From NCBI GenBank assembly GCA_035610365.1, contig CM069437.1:30523507-30587506 (forward strand): 64,000 bases of DNA. Direction: 5' to 3'. Position numbers and translations under genes: made by a program. The DNA is from Aquatica leii. Taxonomy: Eukaryota > Arthropoda > Insecta > Coleoptera > Lampyridae. Positions 10,936-21,897 of the stretch are shown one piece after another. The notes below the pieces were generated by a model. That model ran no database searches and had not been told where the DNA came from. It saw only the letters and a list, made by a program, of their open reading frames with translations. Position 1 is the stretch's first letter; each line of letters starts with the position of its first letter.

Positions 10936-12404
10936 TTGTCAAAAATACATTTTTTTTATTTAGAAGACCTTGAAACGTAAAATTATGCAATAAAAATTAT
11001 TTAAAACAAAAAATTGCGATCGCTATACTTTCTTTATAGGAAAGTAAAAATTATGAAGTGTTACAATTACCCTTAAAAAAAAATCTCTTAAATTATCAAA
11101 TTAAAATCCTAAAAATTATGAAAAACGTTTTTACTGTACTTAATGTAAAGTAGTGTAGGCATGTTCTATCAAAATGTAAAAAGCAATATTACTAATGTAC
11201 GATTTGTTTAAAAATAAATGTCAACATTCAACTATTAATTATATATTTTCTATGCAAATTTATAAAGACTAGGAATGAGTTGTGTGTCATATAGTAAATA
11301 AAATACTACAATAGCAGTAAATTGTCAAAAAAAGTATTGTAACGTACATTAACAAAATTGGTTATAATTGCATTTGTAAGTAATGGTAATGCAGTTATTT
11401 TATGAATACATTAGTAAAAACGTTATTGTATAAATAAATTATTGTTTTAAATACACTTAAATATTTATATTTTTATTGCCGTTATATAATTATATAACAT
11501 GTATATGTAATTTAACTATTTATTTCTTCTCTTTGTAATTAATTTTTAATACTTTCTAGCTGATGCAATAATTATAATTACATTAAGCTTGTTTTCAGTA
11601 TATAGTAACATTATGATAAACTTAAAATTGTTCTCTTTTAGTTTGAATTTTAATTAATTTGAATTAAACGCATTTTCTATATTTTTAAACAAGATATTAC
11701 ACTAATAAGACTAATTGTTATTTATCAATTATTATTAGTAAATTTTAATTACAAAAGAATGCTCAGGCAACATACAAATAAATTGTGTGAGTAGTTTTAT
11801 AAAGAATATCAAGTTTAATAAATAAATTACACTAAATGGTAGTAATAAATTTATTTTAATTTATTCAAATTAAAATATTTTAACACGTATGGTAAAAAAT
11901 AAGTTGCCAAGCGTGTGTTGCCGAAGTAACAGATTTATTAATTGACCAATTATAAATATAATTAATTATTTTTTAATTACTGTTGTAACAAAGCTTTAAT
12001 TTTGTTCAGCACATTAAAACTGCAAAGAAATAAAAAAAACAATATAAATCGCAAGAATTAAATAACGTTTAAACAGACGTGCACATATTATTGTTATTAA
12101 AAAAACAAAACAAGTTTTTGAAATGTTAATTAAAAATCAAAATTTTGAAAAGAATTATTGTAGTGTAAGAATAACTTAATTGTATCAATTAAAAATTTTA
12201 ATATTGTTTTTTTTTTAAACACACCACATAGTTCACGTTTAATTCTTTTTTTAATACAAACGTTTTTTATATTTTGATGTTGCTACAATTGTTTGATTTT
12301 TTGAAAGATTTACAATCTGCTAATAATTGACAATCAAATAATCAAATTATTTTACTTACAATTAGGTTGCTGAGATTTATTGAGAATAATTCTTTGTTAA
12401 AACT
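10936..12404. other. AT-rich non-coding DNA
   Basis: Long AT-rich stretch with homopolymer runs and no supportable gene, RNA or repeat. Confidence 0.5.
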
Positions 12405-12550
12405 TTACATAACTTTTATTGATTACAAAAGATTTCGACACAATCGAAATATATGCGGTGCTAAACACTATAAAAATGCCGAATATGCAGCAGATATAGC
12501 AAATTAATAAAGAACATCTGCTTCCAAGCGTCAATGTAAGCACTTTTTAA
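12405..12550 (+). pseudogene. Short RTE-type reverse transcriptase fragment
   Basis: Two frames joined by a frameshift read TFIDYK then FDTIEIYAVLNTIK. This matches the pattern of motif A of RTE-clade reverse transcriptases (F-x-D-x-x-K-A-F-D-S-I...A-V-L), with both aspartates present. It is only about 45 codons long, with frameshift and stops, so it is an old fragment. It may belong to the same lineage as the relic at 19635-20345. Confidence 0.5.
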
Positions 12551-13243
12551 AAACAAATACCATTAATATTTATAAAAGTTTCCAAAAAGTAATTAGATTC
12601 ATTACATTGCGTTAAAAAGTATTTAAAGACATTTTTTAAAGGTCTTGCAAAAATAATTGATTTTTTGTAGTCTTTTGTTTACTTACATTATTTATTTTTC
12701 ATTAATAGAGTTGTTAGTATTTAACTTTAATTTTGTTACGTTAACAGTTTGTAACAACGTTGACATTTTTCACGTGAACAGCGCAATGAATACATGACAA
12801 ACTAATGCGCAACTGAACCTACTAAGAATTGAACTAGATCCGTAATTATAACTCTAATTTTTGCTACAATTTAAATTGGAAATGAAACGATGGGGATGAG
12901 AAGTTTCGCTGAGGTATGATGCAATTATACGTTTTGCGGATAAATTTGATTTTGTTCTTTGTTTGTGGCATTATTAGTATTACTCGAATGGTCGCACTAA
13001 TTTTGCCTTGTGTTAGACATCTGTTATACATGTATTGGACACGTTGACAATTATATTGTTTGTTCTGAACCTAACAAAGTTATCATATTTGTATTTCTTT
13101 AACGTTACTTTGTGGTGCAATGTGTTACTTATACTGCCAATTAAACTTTATTAAATATTAGTATTGTTGTGTACTAGCCGTCGTTATTAAACCGGAAATA
13201 AATTTATTTTAAAGCATCGTTCGTAATGTAATAGTAGAAGCTT
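12551..13243. other. AT-rich non-coding DNA
   Basis: No gene recognised. Confidence 0.45.
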
Positions 13244-14421
13244 TGTCGTCCCGTTAGAATTCATTACATTTAAAATTCAATTTTGCATTCGCTTATTTTA
13301 TGCAACTAATCTTGCATTTAAATTTATTTTTTGATTAAATATTTGACATTGCTATTATATATAAATACACATTTAAAAACATGTAAAATATGTAATTTTG
13401 TTTAAATAAATTTTAAATAACCGATAATTTTGTAGCGTTCCGATAAATTCATTACACTTTTTGCATTCGCTTATTTTATGCAACTAATCTTCAACTTAAA
13501 TTTATTCAGTTTGACAACGTCGCGTTGTAATTACTTTCGACAATCGACCTTTGTTTGATACTTCCGTTTTAACCACGTTAGGTTGTTACGTATTATGTGA
13601 TGAAAGAAGGACAAGTTTTTTTAAATAATGGCGTAAAAATGTGTACAATGTCATTTTTTTCTTTCCAACTAATTACGGGTAAGTTTATCTTTGTTCCGAT
13701 ATAATTTTTCTATTGAATTCAACATTTTTAGTAATTTTGTAATGTTACGCAATACTTTAACAAAGGATTCATTCAAGGCCGTTCTATAATTCAACATGTG
13801 TTTCATCTGGAATAAAAACCATTCTAATTATTCACGTTTAGGATCTTTTGGTTTTATAGTTTTTAGTTTTATGTCTGCCGTTTTTTACTTTCCAATTTAC
13901 ATTCCTCTTTAATTCCGTTGGGATATTTTGATTCGTAATTTCATGAAATTTCGATGTTATTTTGTTTTGGAAGAAAGCTTAACATTTGACTGAAAAATGT
14001 GCTATTACTAGATCTGCAATACCGTAACATTTGATATTGGTGAGTCAGCTTTGGTTTTGTTAACTGCGTGTTGATTAATGATTACGCTTTAAATTCAAAC
14101 TAATAAAATTGTGCTTTATTCAATTATCAAAAACTGTTCAAAATACATACTTTGCAGCGTTTATTACCTTAGAATTTTATGTCAGTTAATGGTTAGTATA
14201 AGATTTAAAAGTGGTTGGCGCCCAAAAACTATTTTTTTCTTTAATGTAAATAGTTAGTGTAGTAATTTTATAGTTACAAATAGATTATCAGAAATTTACA
14301 CCTATGTACTTTTTTTCATTCAAGCTCACACCCAGTCTGTGTTCTGACAGCTGCCGTGGTAAAAATAATTTTGTTCTAATAATAATATATATAATTTTAC
14401 ATATTTTTATTTTTCATTACA
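13244..14421 (+). mobile_element. LTR, family 2 copy A (with duplicated 5' end)
   Basis: This matches copies at 35839-36836 (inverted) and 58558-59665. The family starts near TGTAACGTCCCGTTAG and AATTCATTACA, carries TTTCCAACTAATTACGGGTA, contains TGGCGCCCAAAAAC near its 3' third, and ends in ATTACA. Copy A is odd because the 5' end occurs twice: once from 13244 (TGTCGTCCCGTTAG) and again from 13431 (TGTAGCGTTCCG), each followed by the CATTACA and TTATTTTATGCAACTAATCT blocks, with about 100 bp between. It ends at 14421. Neither possible start gives a perfect 4-bp duplication (GCTT or ATTT against GTTT). No coding sequence adjoins it, so it is a solo or fragmentary LTR. Confidence 0.65.
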
Positions 14422-14761
14422 GTTTCTACGACCAGAGTTATTTCTAAAGATTATAACGTTTAGTTTACAAGTTGATTATATAAAGCTAAAAATTGAACCT
14501 CCTAAGAATATTGATTAATGGTGATTAAATCCTTAAAACGAAATTCTCAATACGTTAAACATTTTTAATAGCTATGATCCACATCTAAGTTTTACTCACG
14601 AGGTCGAAATTAATGGCTCTCTTCCATTTTTAGATATTAGGTTAATCAAACAGAACAATTCTATACTAACATACTGGTACACGAAACCGATAGCATCCAA
14701 TCGTACCATTAATTATTTTTCAAAACATGCACACCATCTAAAAATTAACATAATCAAATCT

Positions 14762-15421
14762 ATGAAAAACAAAAACATTAGTTTAAGTAGTTCACAATTG
14801 CACAGTAAAAACCTTAACATCTTAAAAAACATCTTAAAAAATAACAATTATCCTAAGAATCTAATAAATAAAATATTATTCCATACGAACAACAGCAATA
14901 GCTTGCCATCACCATCGACCCAAACTAACACAACTTCTAATTGTGAGTATACTAAAATCATAAACGTTCCGGAGTTAACTAAAAAACTAATTTCGATTTT
15001 AAAAAATACTAATTTGAAAATAGCGACCTACAATAACAACACTATTTACAACACCATTTATTCTAAAACGAAAGACAAAACTAAGTTATATGACAAACAC
15101 AATGTTATATACAGAATCGAGTGCATGGGATGCAACAAATGTTACATAGGGCAAACAAAACAAAAAACTATCAATCGGATTAAAAATCATCAATACGATT
15201 GCAAAAACAAAAAAGCAGAATCGGCTCTTGCTTTGCATCATATTGATACTGGTCACAATTTCGATTTTTGTAACCCTATCTTAGATGTGGAGCCCAGATA
15301 TAATAAGAGATTGATATCTGAGATGATTTTTATCACAAAACATAACAACAACTTAAATTTTAATACAGATACTAACAATCTTAGTACTGTTTATAATAAC
15401 TTAATCAATAAAATGTCATGA
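14762..15421 (+). CDS. Penelope C-terminal region with GIY-YIG endonuclease, open but partial
   Basis: This is a 219-codon open segment. The reading frame continues upstream to about 14537 and includes the reverse transcriptase thumb, so the ATG at 14762 is probably internal and not a true start. Residues 1-110 are a basic, Asn-rich linker. The endonuclease spans about 112-195: VIYRI (115-119) as the GIY strand, CMGC (121-124) plus ALHH and TGH as the C-C-H-H set of EN+ Penelope enzymes, YIG (128-130), R139 in the catalytic helix, and E187 in SEM as the metal-binding glutamate. All key residues look intact. Expected role: nicking target DNA for reverse-transcription-primed insertion. Without the rest of the polymerase it cannot act autonomously. 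Confidence 0.85.
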   Translation: MKNKNISLSSSQLHSKNLNILKNILKNNNYPKNLINKILFHTNNSNSLPSPSTQTNTTSNCEYTKIINVPELTKKLISILKNTNLKIATYNNNTIYNTIYSKTKDKTKLYDKHNVIYRIECMGCNKCYIGQTKQKTINRIKNHQYDCKNKKAESALALHHIDTGHNFDFCNPILDVEPRYNKRLISEMIFITKHNNNLNFNTDTNNLSTVYNNLINKMS

Positions 15422-15763
15422 CCTCGACTTTTATCTATTCCTTTCAGTGCCAACATTTTTGGTTAGTTTGTTTTTGGTCTTTGCGATGTTTGTGAGTTGT
15501 TCCAACTATTGTTTGTTTTTTAAATCAATTATAATTTATGTTTAGTGTTATTTATTATTATTTGTAACATTGACTGTGTTTGGCGAATTTATCGCTACTT
15601 GTTTTGAAAGTTTTTTGTAAGTAGTTTTTTATGTTTTTCTTACATCATAGTTTTTTTATTCATCCTAAAAGATAATAAAAATTGTATAGTTTAACCTTAA
15701 GTATTGTTTAAATTTACCTTTGTTTTATATATGTTGTATTAATTTGTTGGTTTTAAAATACAG

Positions 15764-15806
15764 TGGCCTGAGGAAGTAGACACTTGTTCCACGAAACGTC
15801 GCCTTG
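15764..15806 (+). ncRNA. Hammerhead-ribozyme-like motif with intact core, Penelope 3' region
   Basis: CTGAGGA at 15768-15774 fits CUGANGA exactly. A stem-loop follows (GTAGACA, loop CTT, GTTCCAC; one or two imperfect pairs), then GAAA at 15793-15796 and CGTCGCC. The order and spacing match a minimal hammerhead, which Penelope-like elements are known to carry. The equivalent site in the copy at 35.1 kb has lost both core boxes. Stem I is not convincing by eye, so activity is uncertain. Confidence 0.55.
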
Positions 15807-15883
15807 AAAAATTACATAGAGTAGTGTAATCCATCGCCCTCTCCTACTTTGAAGGATTTAATCACCATTAATTGATTATATAA

Positions 15884-16931
15884 CTTGTTAGAAGTTTTTA
15901 ACCAGCTGTTAATTAAATTTTTAAGTTTTTTGATTTTCTCACACCTTGATAACGCCTCTTGAGCAAAACATTGGCAATGTTTGTTGTTTATAGGTATTTG
16001 CAGAAGTATTGCTTTGCTTTATAGTGTTTGATGATAATTGTTGTAATTCCATAAGCTTTTGTGTGTATTTGTAATTTTTTTGAAAGATAGACTTTTAAAA
16101 TTAGAATTAAATTGATTTTATTGATTTGTAAAAACTGATACGTTATTTGAGCATGTTGAGTTGGTGTTCTAAGTTGAAATTTGAAGTACTTTAGCCAGTA
16201 CGCTAATTTGTTGCCAACAATTGTAAGCAAATTCAATCGATTTTAATATTTCTTTTTAGTACAATTTGAAATCATTTCATTGTGTGTACTTGAAACGATA
16301 AGTTATCATTTTTGACAAAATGTTAGTGATCCTGTGGTGCAAAACTTGGTAAAGTTTCTGTTGCAATTGCTTTTAAATTTAACAACTCATATAGTAGTTC
16401 GCAAAATGATTGCCGTTGCAATTAACACTAAATGTCCATATATTTTTTCTTACGCAAAGTTTTGATTCAGCCGAAACTTATAAGACTAAAAATTTTTTTA
16501 AAGAATTTTAATAATTGTACTATAATTTTTTTAAGTTTTAAGCTGGCTTTTCACTTGATCTTTGTTAGTCAATTTAAGAAGATATCCATTTTTTGCTATA
16601 TTATGCAGCTGCGAAAATGTAAAAAAACAATAATCCGATACAAAAAACAGAAATAAAGACATCAATACAGAAATAAAATCAAAGATAAGTAAATAAGTTA
16701 TGAGCATAATACAATTTAAGACAAAAAAATATTAAAAACGACAGAAAGTATAGCATTAAAACAAATTACAAAAATAAACAGATAACTTAGATAAATTAAA
16801 TAAATATACTAGTAATTAAAAAAAGAATTTCAATTAATGCAATTATTAACATAGTAGCGGAAGAAGAAACGTTGTACGACCACATAAAAACTGTTCTCTG
16901 ACAAAAGTTAATCATATTGTATTTAATTTAT
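15884..16931. other. AT-rich non-coding DNA
   Basis: Two short low-complexity open frames are the only coding signals and look random. Nothing else is recognised. Confidence 0.45.
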
Positions 16932-17874
16932 TTAACCCTTATGTCAATAACCAAAAATTTTTACGTTGTTCAATAACCGGGTACCCGGGTACCCACTCGC
17001 GTATTTTGATCTAGGATTCATTAAAACGGCAAAATTTTAATGTATAACTTTCTTCTCAAAAATTTGTACCATTTAAAATATTAGGTGTATTACAACATCT
17101 GTAAATTCTAAATGGATTTTTTTTATTTATTACTTTGCAATTTGAACAGGTTTTGTCCGACAACGGTAAATTTAGTTTTGTGTTATACTTTGAATGATAT
17201 GGAATTTGTTGCATTTTTAAATTTTAACTAAGTTGTAACAATAAGTATTTTGTTTATTATCTTGTAAAAAATACATTGTAAAAAAAAATTGAGTATATTT
17301 GCCGTTGAATGTATGTTACAAACGTCGTCACAAGAAGTCCATGCTGAAATGTGTATTAGTGAAGTACTTCGCAACCAAGTATCTCACAAATTGAGCTAGA
17401 TTCATCAGGAAGAAACAAAGTTGTTGAATCACGTTACATTTGCTACAAAGGTAACGTTAGAAAGCTAAGGAAAACTCGAAAATGCTCTTCAAACTCTAAA
17501 AAACCTTTTTGCGCTGAGCATGCAGAAACAATAAAAAATGGTATAAAATGCTATAAATAATACCATTTTATTAAATTACATTTTTTATAACATGTATTTA
17601 TCTTTTTATTCTAGTTTTAATCCGTTAAATATAAGTTTTTTATATGTGGACACCCGGGTACCCGGTTATTGAACAAGCGTATAGTCAACTTTAGAGTAGT
17701 TTTTAGCTATTAAAAAAAAATTTTTTTTTAAATTTAAATACATAAATCAATAAGAAATCGACTAAATAACGAGGATCTTGTACGGTTTAAAAATATTTTA
17801 GCGGAATTGTAAACAATCTTAGATGAAACATACAGGTGGGCACCCGGGTACCCGGTTATTGACATAAGGGTTAA
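16932..17874 (+). mobile_element. piggyBac-type element, internally deleted, TTAA target duplication
   Basis: TTAA at 16932-16935 and 17871-17874 flank a 935-bp element whose ends are CCCTTATGTCAATAACC (16936-16952) and its exact reverse complement (17854-17870). TTAA duplication and CCC...GGG ends are hallmarks of piggyBac. A second, inner inverted pair of 21 bp (16966-16986 and 17656-17676) carries the palindromic GGGTACCC motif, which also adjoins the right terminus. A C-terminal transposase remnant is inside (17363-17560). The element is far shorter than an autonomous piggyBac, so it is a deletion derivative that was probably mobilised in trans. Confidence 0.85.
17363..17560 (+). pseudogene. 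piggyBac transposase C-terminal Cys-rich remnant
   Basis: The frame ending TAA at 17558-17560 reads SSGRNKVVESRYICYKG, then KTRKCSSNSKKPFCAEH and a final KCYK. The spacing of cysteines and histidine (C, then K-x-R-K-C, then P-F-C-x-x-H) resembles the cysteine-rich RING/zinc-knuckle-like domain at the C terminus of piggyBac transposases, which binds the subterminal repeats. A stop sits just upstream at 17360, and an overlapping frame (about 17320-17397) gives further coding-like sequence. No catalytic domain remains. Confidence 0.6.
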
Positions 17875-19634
17875 GATAAAATTCTTATCAAAAGTCAAAA
17901 TGCAAATATTATAAATTAAACAAAGTATTAAACGTAGAAAGCTTAGTGTAAAATTAAGTTAAGCTTTAGAACAACATATTAAACGCAAGATGAAAAATGT
18001 CTAGATAGAGTCGGATTTACAAGACGATAGAGATCTAAATGTGTTAAATGTGGTAAATAAACAGAAACAGTTGAAAGATAAGTTCTTGGAAGAAAAGAAT
18101 GTTAAAAAATGTGTACAAACATAAATAGTTGACAATTAAAATTGTTTACAAAATCCTACCAAAATAGTTGTAAGTACACTAATAAAACTTTAAGAAAACA
18201 TTACTTTAAAAGTAAAACTTATAAACTAACGTAAAATACTAAATAACTATTTAAATATAACTTTGATATATCTTTAAGTATGCAAGACCGGTAATTAAAA
18301 TACTGAAATCAGTTGTATTTAGTAACTTTATTAAAACGAATCCGTCCGAAATTTATTATGCACCAATAATTTTCTTAATTAAAAATTTAATAGTTTTTTT
18401 TTCTAGTTTTAAATAGAATACGTTTTAATCAATATTTATTTTTTGTATACAGTATCATAGTTTTATAAAAAAAAACGTTTAAAAAATTACAGATACATTA
18501 CACCATCTATTATGTAAGAAAAATGGTGCTGAAAAAGTGTTATTTTTATTCTGAGTTGGCTGAAACTCCCAAGCGAAATGTTATGAAATATGGTATTGTA
18601 CATTTAGATGCATTATCTCTATACTTCGCTTTAAGTTATATTATAAAAAAACTTAACAAAATTCTAATCTCTTTACAAGCTACTCATAAGTTTATCACAA
18701 AAAGTTGTCAAAACAACGTGCGTTTACTTTTATTAAGATAACGTTTGTAAGTGCCATGTTAACTTTTGGTTGTAACATGTTTTCGATCGTAAAAAATGTT
18801 TTCCCAAAAACAATTCGAAGTCAAATTAAAAATGTATTTGTCAAATTTTGTTTGCTACTTTTGTTTTAGTTTAAAAAAATTGCCTTCAAGATTGAAAGTA
18901 CACGCAAGTATTCACCAGCATGAAATAAGGATAAAATCCCGAAGCTATAATGGTGAAGTAATCCGTGAAATTGAAAATATCAAAACTAGGTTTTCCATCT
19001 TTCAATGTATTTATTTTTCAATCCGTATGTCCTTATAAAGATGTATGGACCTGAATTGCACGTTGAACGTTAGGCTCGTTATATAAAATTGAAATTTAAA
19101 TAAGAAAAAAAAGACTTTTTTATTTTATCAATATAGGAACGTTATACATTTTTAAATGACTTGCGTTTTTACGTTGATATTTATAAATTTTGTTAGTGTT
19201 ATTTATTTATTTATGATAGAACCGTATTATGAAGTATGAAAAATATTAAAACAAATTAGCTTTATAGTAATTCTAAGAAGATAAACAAAAAGTAATGTTG
19301 AATGTATACAGTGCTTTTTTTAGCTGTGACCTTGGAGACTTACGTAGTAAAAATTGTACATTGTGTTAAATTTTCTTTCATTGACTGAGTTAGCTGCAGA
19401 ACTGCAAAAAATTGTAAAAATGATTCATAATTTGTTTAGCGAATTAAACTAGAATTAAAAAAAATCTTTGACACTTGAAACATACAAGAATATAAGTATA
19501 AAAACCTTAAAAAATTAGACGTAAAACATCAAAGAACTTCTTTATGGCTGTATTTGCGTTAAAAAAATTATACAGCAAAAAATTGTATAATATGCCATGT
19601 GTACAAATAGATCAATGGAAAAAGTACAACCAAA
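17875..19634. other. AT-rich DNA, mostly without features
   Basis: Apart from a possible zinc-finger remnant at 18796-19038, no gene is seen. Other short open frames are low-complexity. Confidence 0.4.
18796..19038 (+). pseudogene. Open frame with a single C2H2 zinc-finger-like pattern
   Basis: Within this 80-codon frame the residues CYFC, then 12 residues, then HASIH satisfy C-x2-C-x12-H-x3-H, with a leucine three positions before the first histidine and F two before the first cysteine, as in classical C2H2 fingers. The usual hydrophobic residue at C+4 is absent (K). No second finger is seen. It may be an exon or transposon remnant, or chance. Confidence 0.25.
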
Positions 19635-20345
19635 ACCTGCTGACTAAAACAAACTGAAAACAATGCAAAATTACAGATATTAATAAGTCTGGAAAAAGTT
19701 AGAACAGCAATCAAATCAATGAAGGATAACAAGTTAGAAAACCCCAAAAAAATTGGACCGGAACTGATAAAGTATAGATCACAGAAATTGTTTTTTGTAA
19801 TGAAAAATATATTCCAGAAAGCGATCAATAGGAAAAAATACCAGATGAATAAACAAAAGCATATATAACATCAATGTATATTTAAAAATAGTTATTGTTA
19901 TGCATCATAAAAAATTTGTTCCAGAGAGCAATCAATCGAAAAAAAACCAGATGATTAGACAAAAGCATATATCACATCTATATTAAAAAAAATATATATA
20001 AATTATGCAAGCACTACAGAGTTCTAAGCCAAATAGCATTAATAGAACAAACATAAGAAAAAACAGTTGGAAAATAAATTAAACACACAAAAATAAGAAA
20101 AGGTCAAGTAGAACTGCGGAAAAATTCATTTATTTATAGACCTTAAAAAACGTAGAAATGTAACCATCAGAAAAAGCATAAGAATTAAAAAAGACACCCT
20201 TCGCTACATAGAAGAAAGAAAGTTAATGTGGTATAGGTTCGTCTGAAAAAAGACAAAAAACGATAAATTAGGAAAATAATGGAGTAGAATCCTATCACAA
20301 GAAGAAAATAAGAATGGCATCAGAAATCGTTCTAGTATGAGATTG
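19635..20345 (+). pseudogene. RTE-type reverse transcriptase relic with internal duplication
   Basis: The 5' part reads as the entry to the reverse transcriptase of RTE-like elements: EKVRTAIKSMKDNKLENPKK, IGPELIKY, then KAINRKKIPDE and KAYITSMY. About 80 bp (19809-19888) is repeated, diverged, at 19919-20000. The 3' part (about 20145-20260) gives IRKSIRIKKDTLRYIEERK and LMWYRFV, the Y/W-G-H-V region near the RTE C terminus. The core catalytic domain is missing and stops are frequent. It is a dead relic. Confidence 0.6.
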
Positions 20346-20878
20346 ACAAAACATTCATTTATTAAAAATCATTGTTTAAAATGTTTTCCTTGCAAACAAT
20401 ATCCCAAACAATCCAAAATGTCTACGAATGTTTTGAAACTCTGGAACTGTAATAAACATTGTATTACTTTATAATCCTTCTAGGTTTTTAAGCATATCTC
20501 CGATATAATTTGTAACCAAAATTGTCAACGTTTTACCCACTTTTGTAAGAGACTTCATCTGAATCTAATAAAGAATCATTACAGAGTTAAGCAATCAACT
20601 TGTGAACCACGCCAGCTTCTAAACTTCATGAAAAAGGTTTAATCTAATCTGCTTCTTTCAGATGCCCCAGGAATTTTTTTTACCCCGTCGCCTTGTGAAA
20701 TATTATTTATATGTTTAAATAGGATTATTATAGGACACGGATGGGTTTATTAATTTTTGAATAAAATTGTTGTTAAGCGTTTAATTTTGCTGTGTGATTC
20801 GTTGTACTTTGTAGAATTTCTTATAAGTGGGTTTGGATGAATTGAACTTTTGGAAAATTTTGATTTTGTTAATATTTG

Positions 20879-21890
20879 CTATTTAATAAGAGGGAGATTG
20901 GCATCACGGTAAAAATTTTTGTTCCTGGCGAACCAGGATGCGCTGAAGGATAGTCTCAAAGATTTATTTTTGGCAATTTGAATTTTGTTTATTTGGGAAT
21001 TTTCGGTTTGACCACAGACAGGTGAGACAAATAGCATAATAAGATTTATAATAGTTTTATACAAAAGAATTTTGTTTTTTGGGTTTAATTCGTTTTTGCG
21101 ACAGAAAAGAGAAACGAAAGATTTAAGAGAACTACGACCTTTATTGACGGCGGATTCGACATGGGTAGAAAAGGTTGACCGTTTATCTAATATCACGCCA
21201 AGATACTTGGCGGCATTTGATTATTAAAAATGGTAAGTTGACCGTAAGGATAATTTTTAAGTTTCCTAGAATATTGGGGAGTTTGGGAGTCTTACAGAAC
21301 TCCTGCTGTTAAGGGCCTGATTGAAGACGAGACATTATGTGATATAATGCGGAAATGACAATGAGAGATAAAGGTATAGATAATGCGTACTAATTAAGGA
21401 TTTACCAAAATTAATTTGTAAACAAAGCCGTAGTGCAAAACTCCATTAAATGCTTTTGAAACGTCTTAAAAGAATGCTCCTGTGGCTTGATTGTTGAACA
21501 TGAAATAGTAACAAAATTCTGTGACTCTGAGAAGTTGTTCAATTGTAGAATGCTAGAGCAAAAGGCAAATTTCTTGTCCAGAAAAGTTTTTAAGCGGAAA
21601 TTTTTTAAGTTCAATTGAGAGAAAATGATTCTTTTGGCAGTTTTGGAGAAGAAGACTTATCGGACGATAATTTTGTGAAAATTTGTGATTTTTTAAAGGT
21701 TTTAGAAGTACTATTACATAAGCTATTTTTCAGCAACGTAGAAAATAGCGATTGACGATAGCGGCGAGAACATTATTGCTTTCTGAGGAAACTTTTTAAT
21801 AATTTAACTTATAATTTATCATGACCAGGAGCTTTACGATTTTTAAAAAATCATATCATTTTTGAAATTTCAAACCTAGAGGCTAGAGAA
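20879..21890 (-). pseudogene. Jockey reverse transcriptase, 3' portion
   Basis: The open piece at 20879-21196 carries the C-terminal connection region typical of Jockey: LDKRSTFSTHVESAVNKGR, NKILLYKTIINLIMLFVSPV, and ASWFARNKNFYRDANLPLIK. Further upstream, pieces in changing frames give the H-S-T-x-E-Q-L-L-R-V region of finger/palm (about 21540-21600), and FFKNRKAPGHDKL lies near 21800-21850 just before the LTR. The YADD-bearing region is too decayed to read with confidence. Non-functional. Confidence 0.75.
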
Positions 21891-21897
21891 AGTAGTG

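Larger units (their letters stand above)
14484..15871 (+). mobile_element. Penelope-like element, 5'-truncated, with 12-bp TSD
   Basis: The element is flanked by TTGATTATATAA at 14472-14483 and 15872-15883, a 12-bp target duplication. Inside, the 3' terminal GAAGGATTTAATCACCATTA (15851-15870) recurs inverted near the 5' end (about 14513-14533). So the 5' boundary carries a reversed copy of the 3' terminus, as known for Penelope insertions. Coding content is the end of the reverse transcriptase (from about 14573: HLSFTHEVEINGSLPFLDIR, ending YWYTKPIASNRT) and the complete GIY-YIG endonuclease. A hammerhead-like motif lies at 15764-15806. The upstream reverse transcriptase is missing. A more decayed relative lies at 34425-35240. 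Confidence 0.85.
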
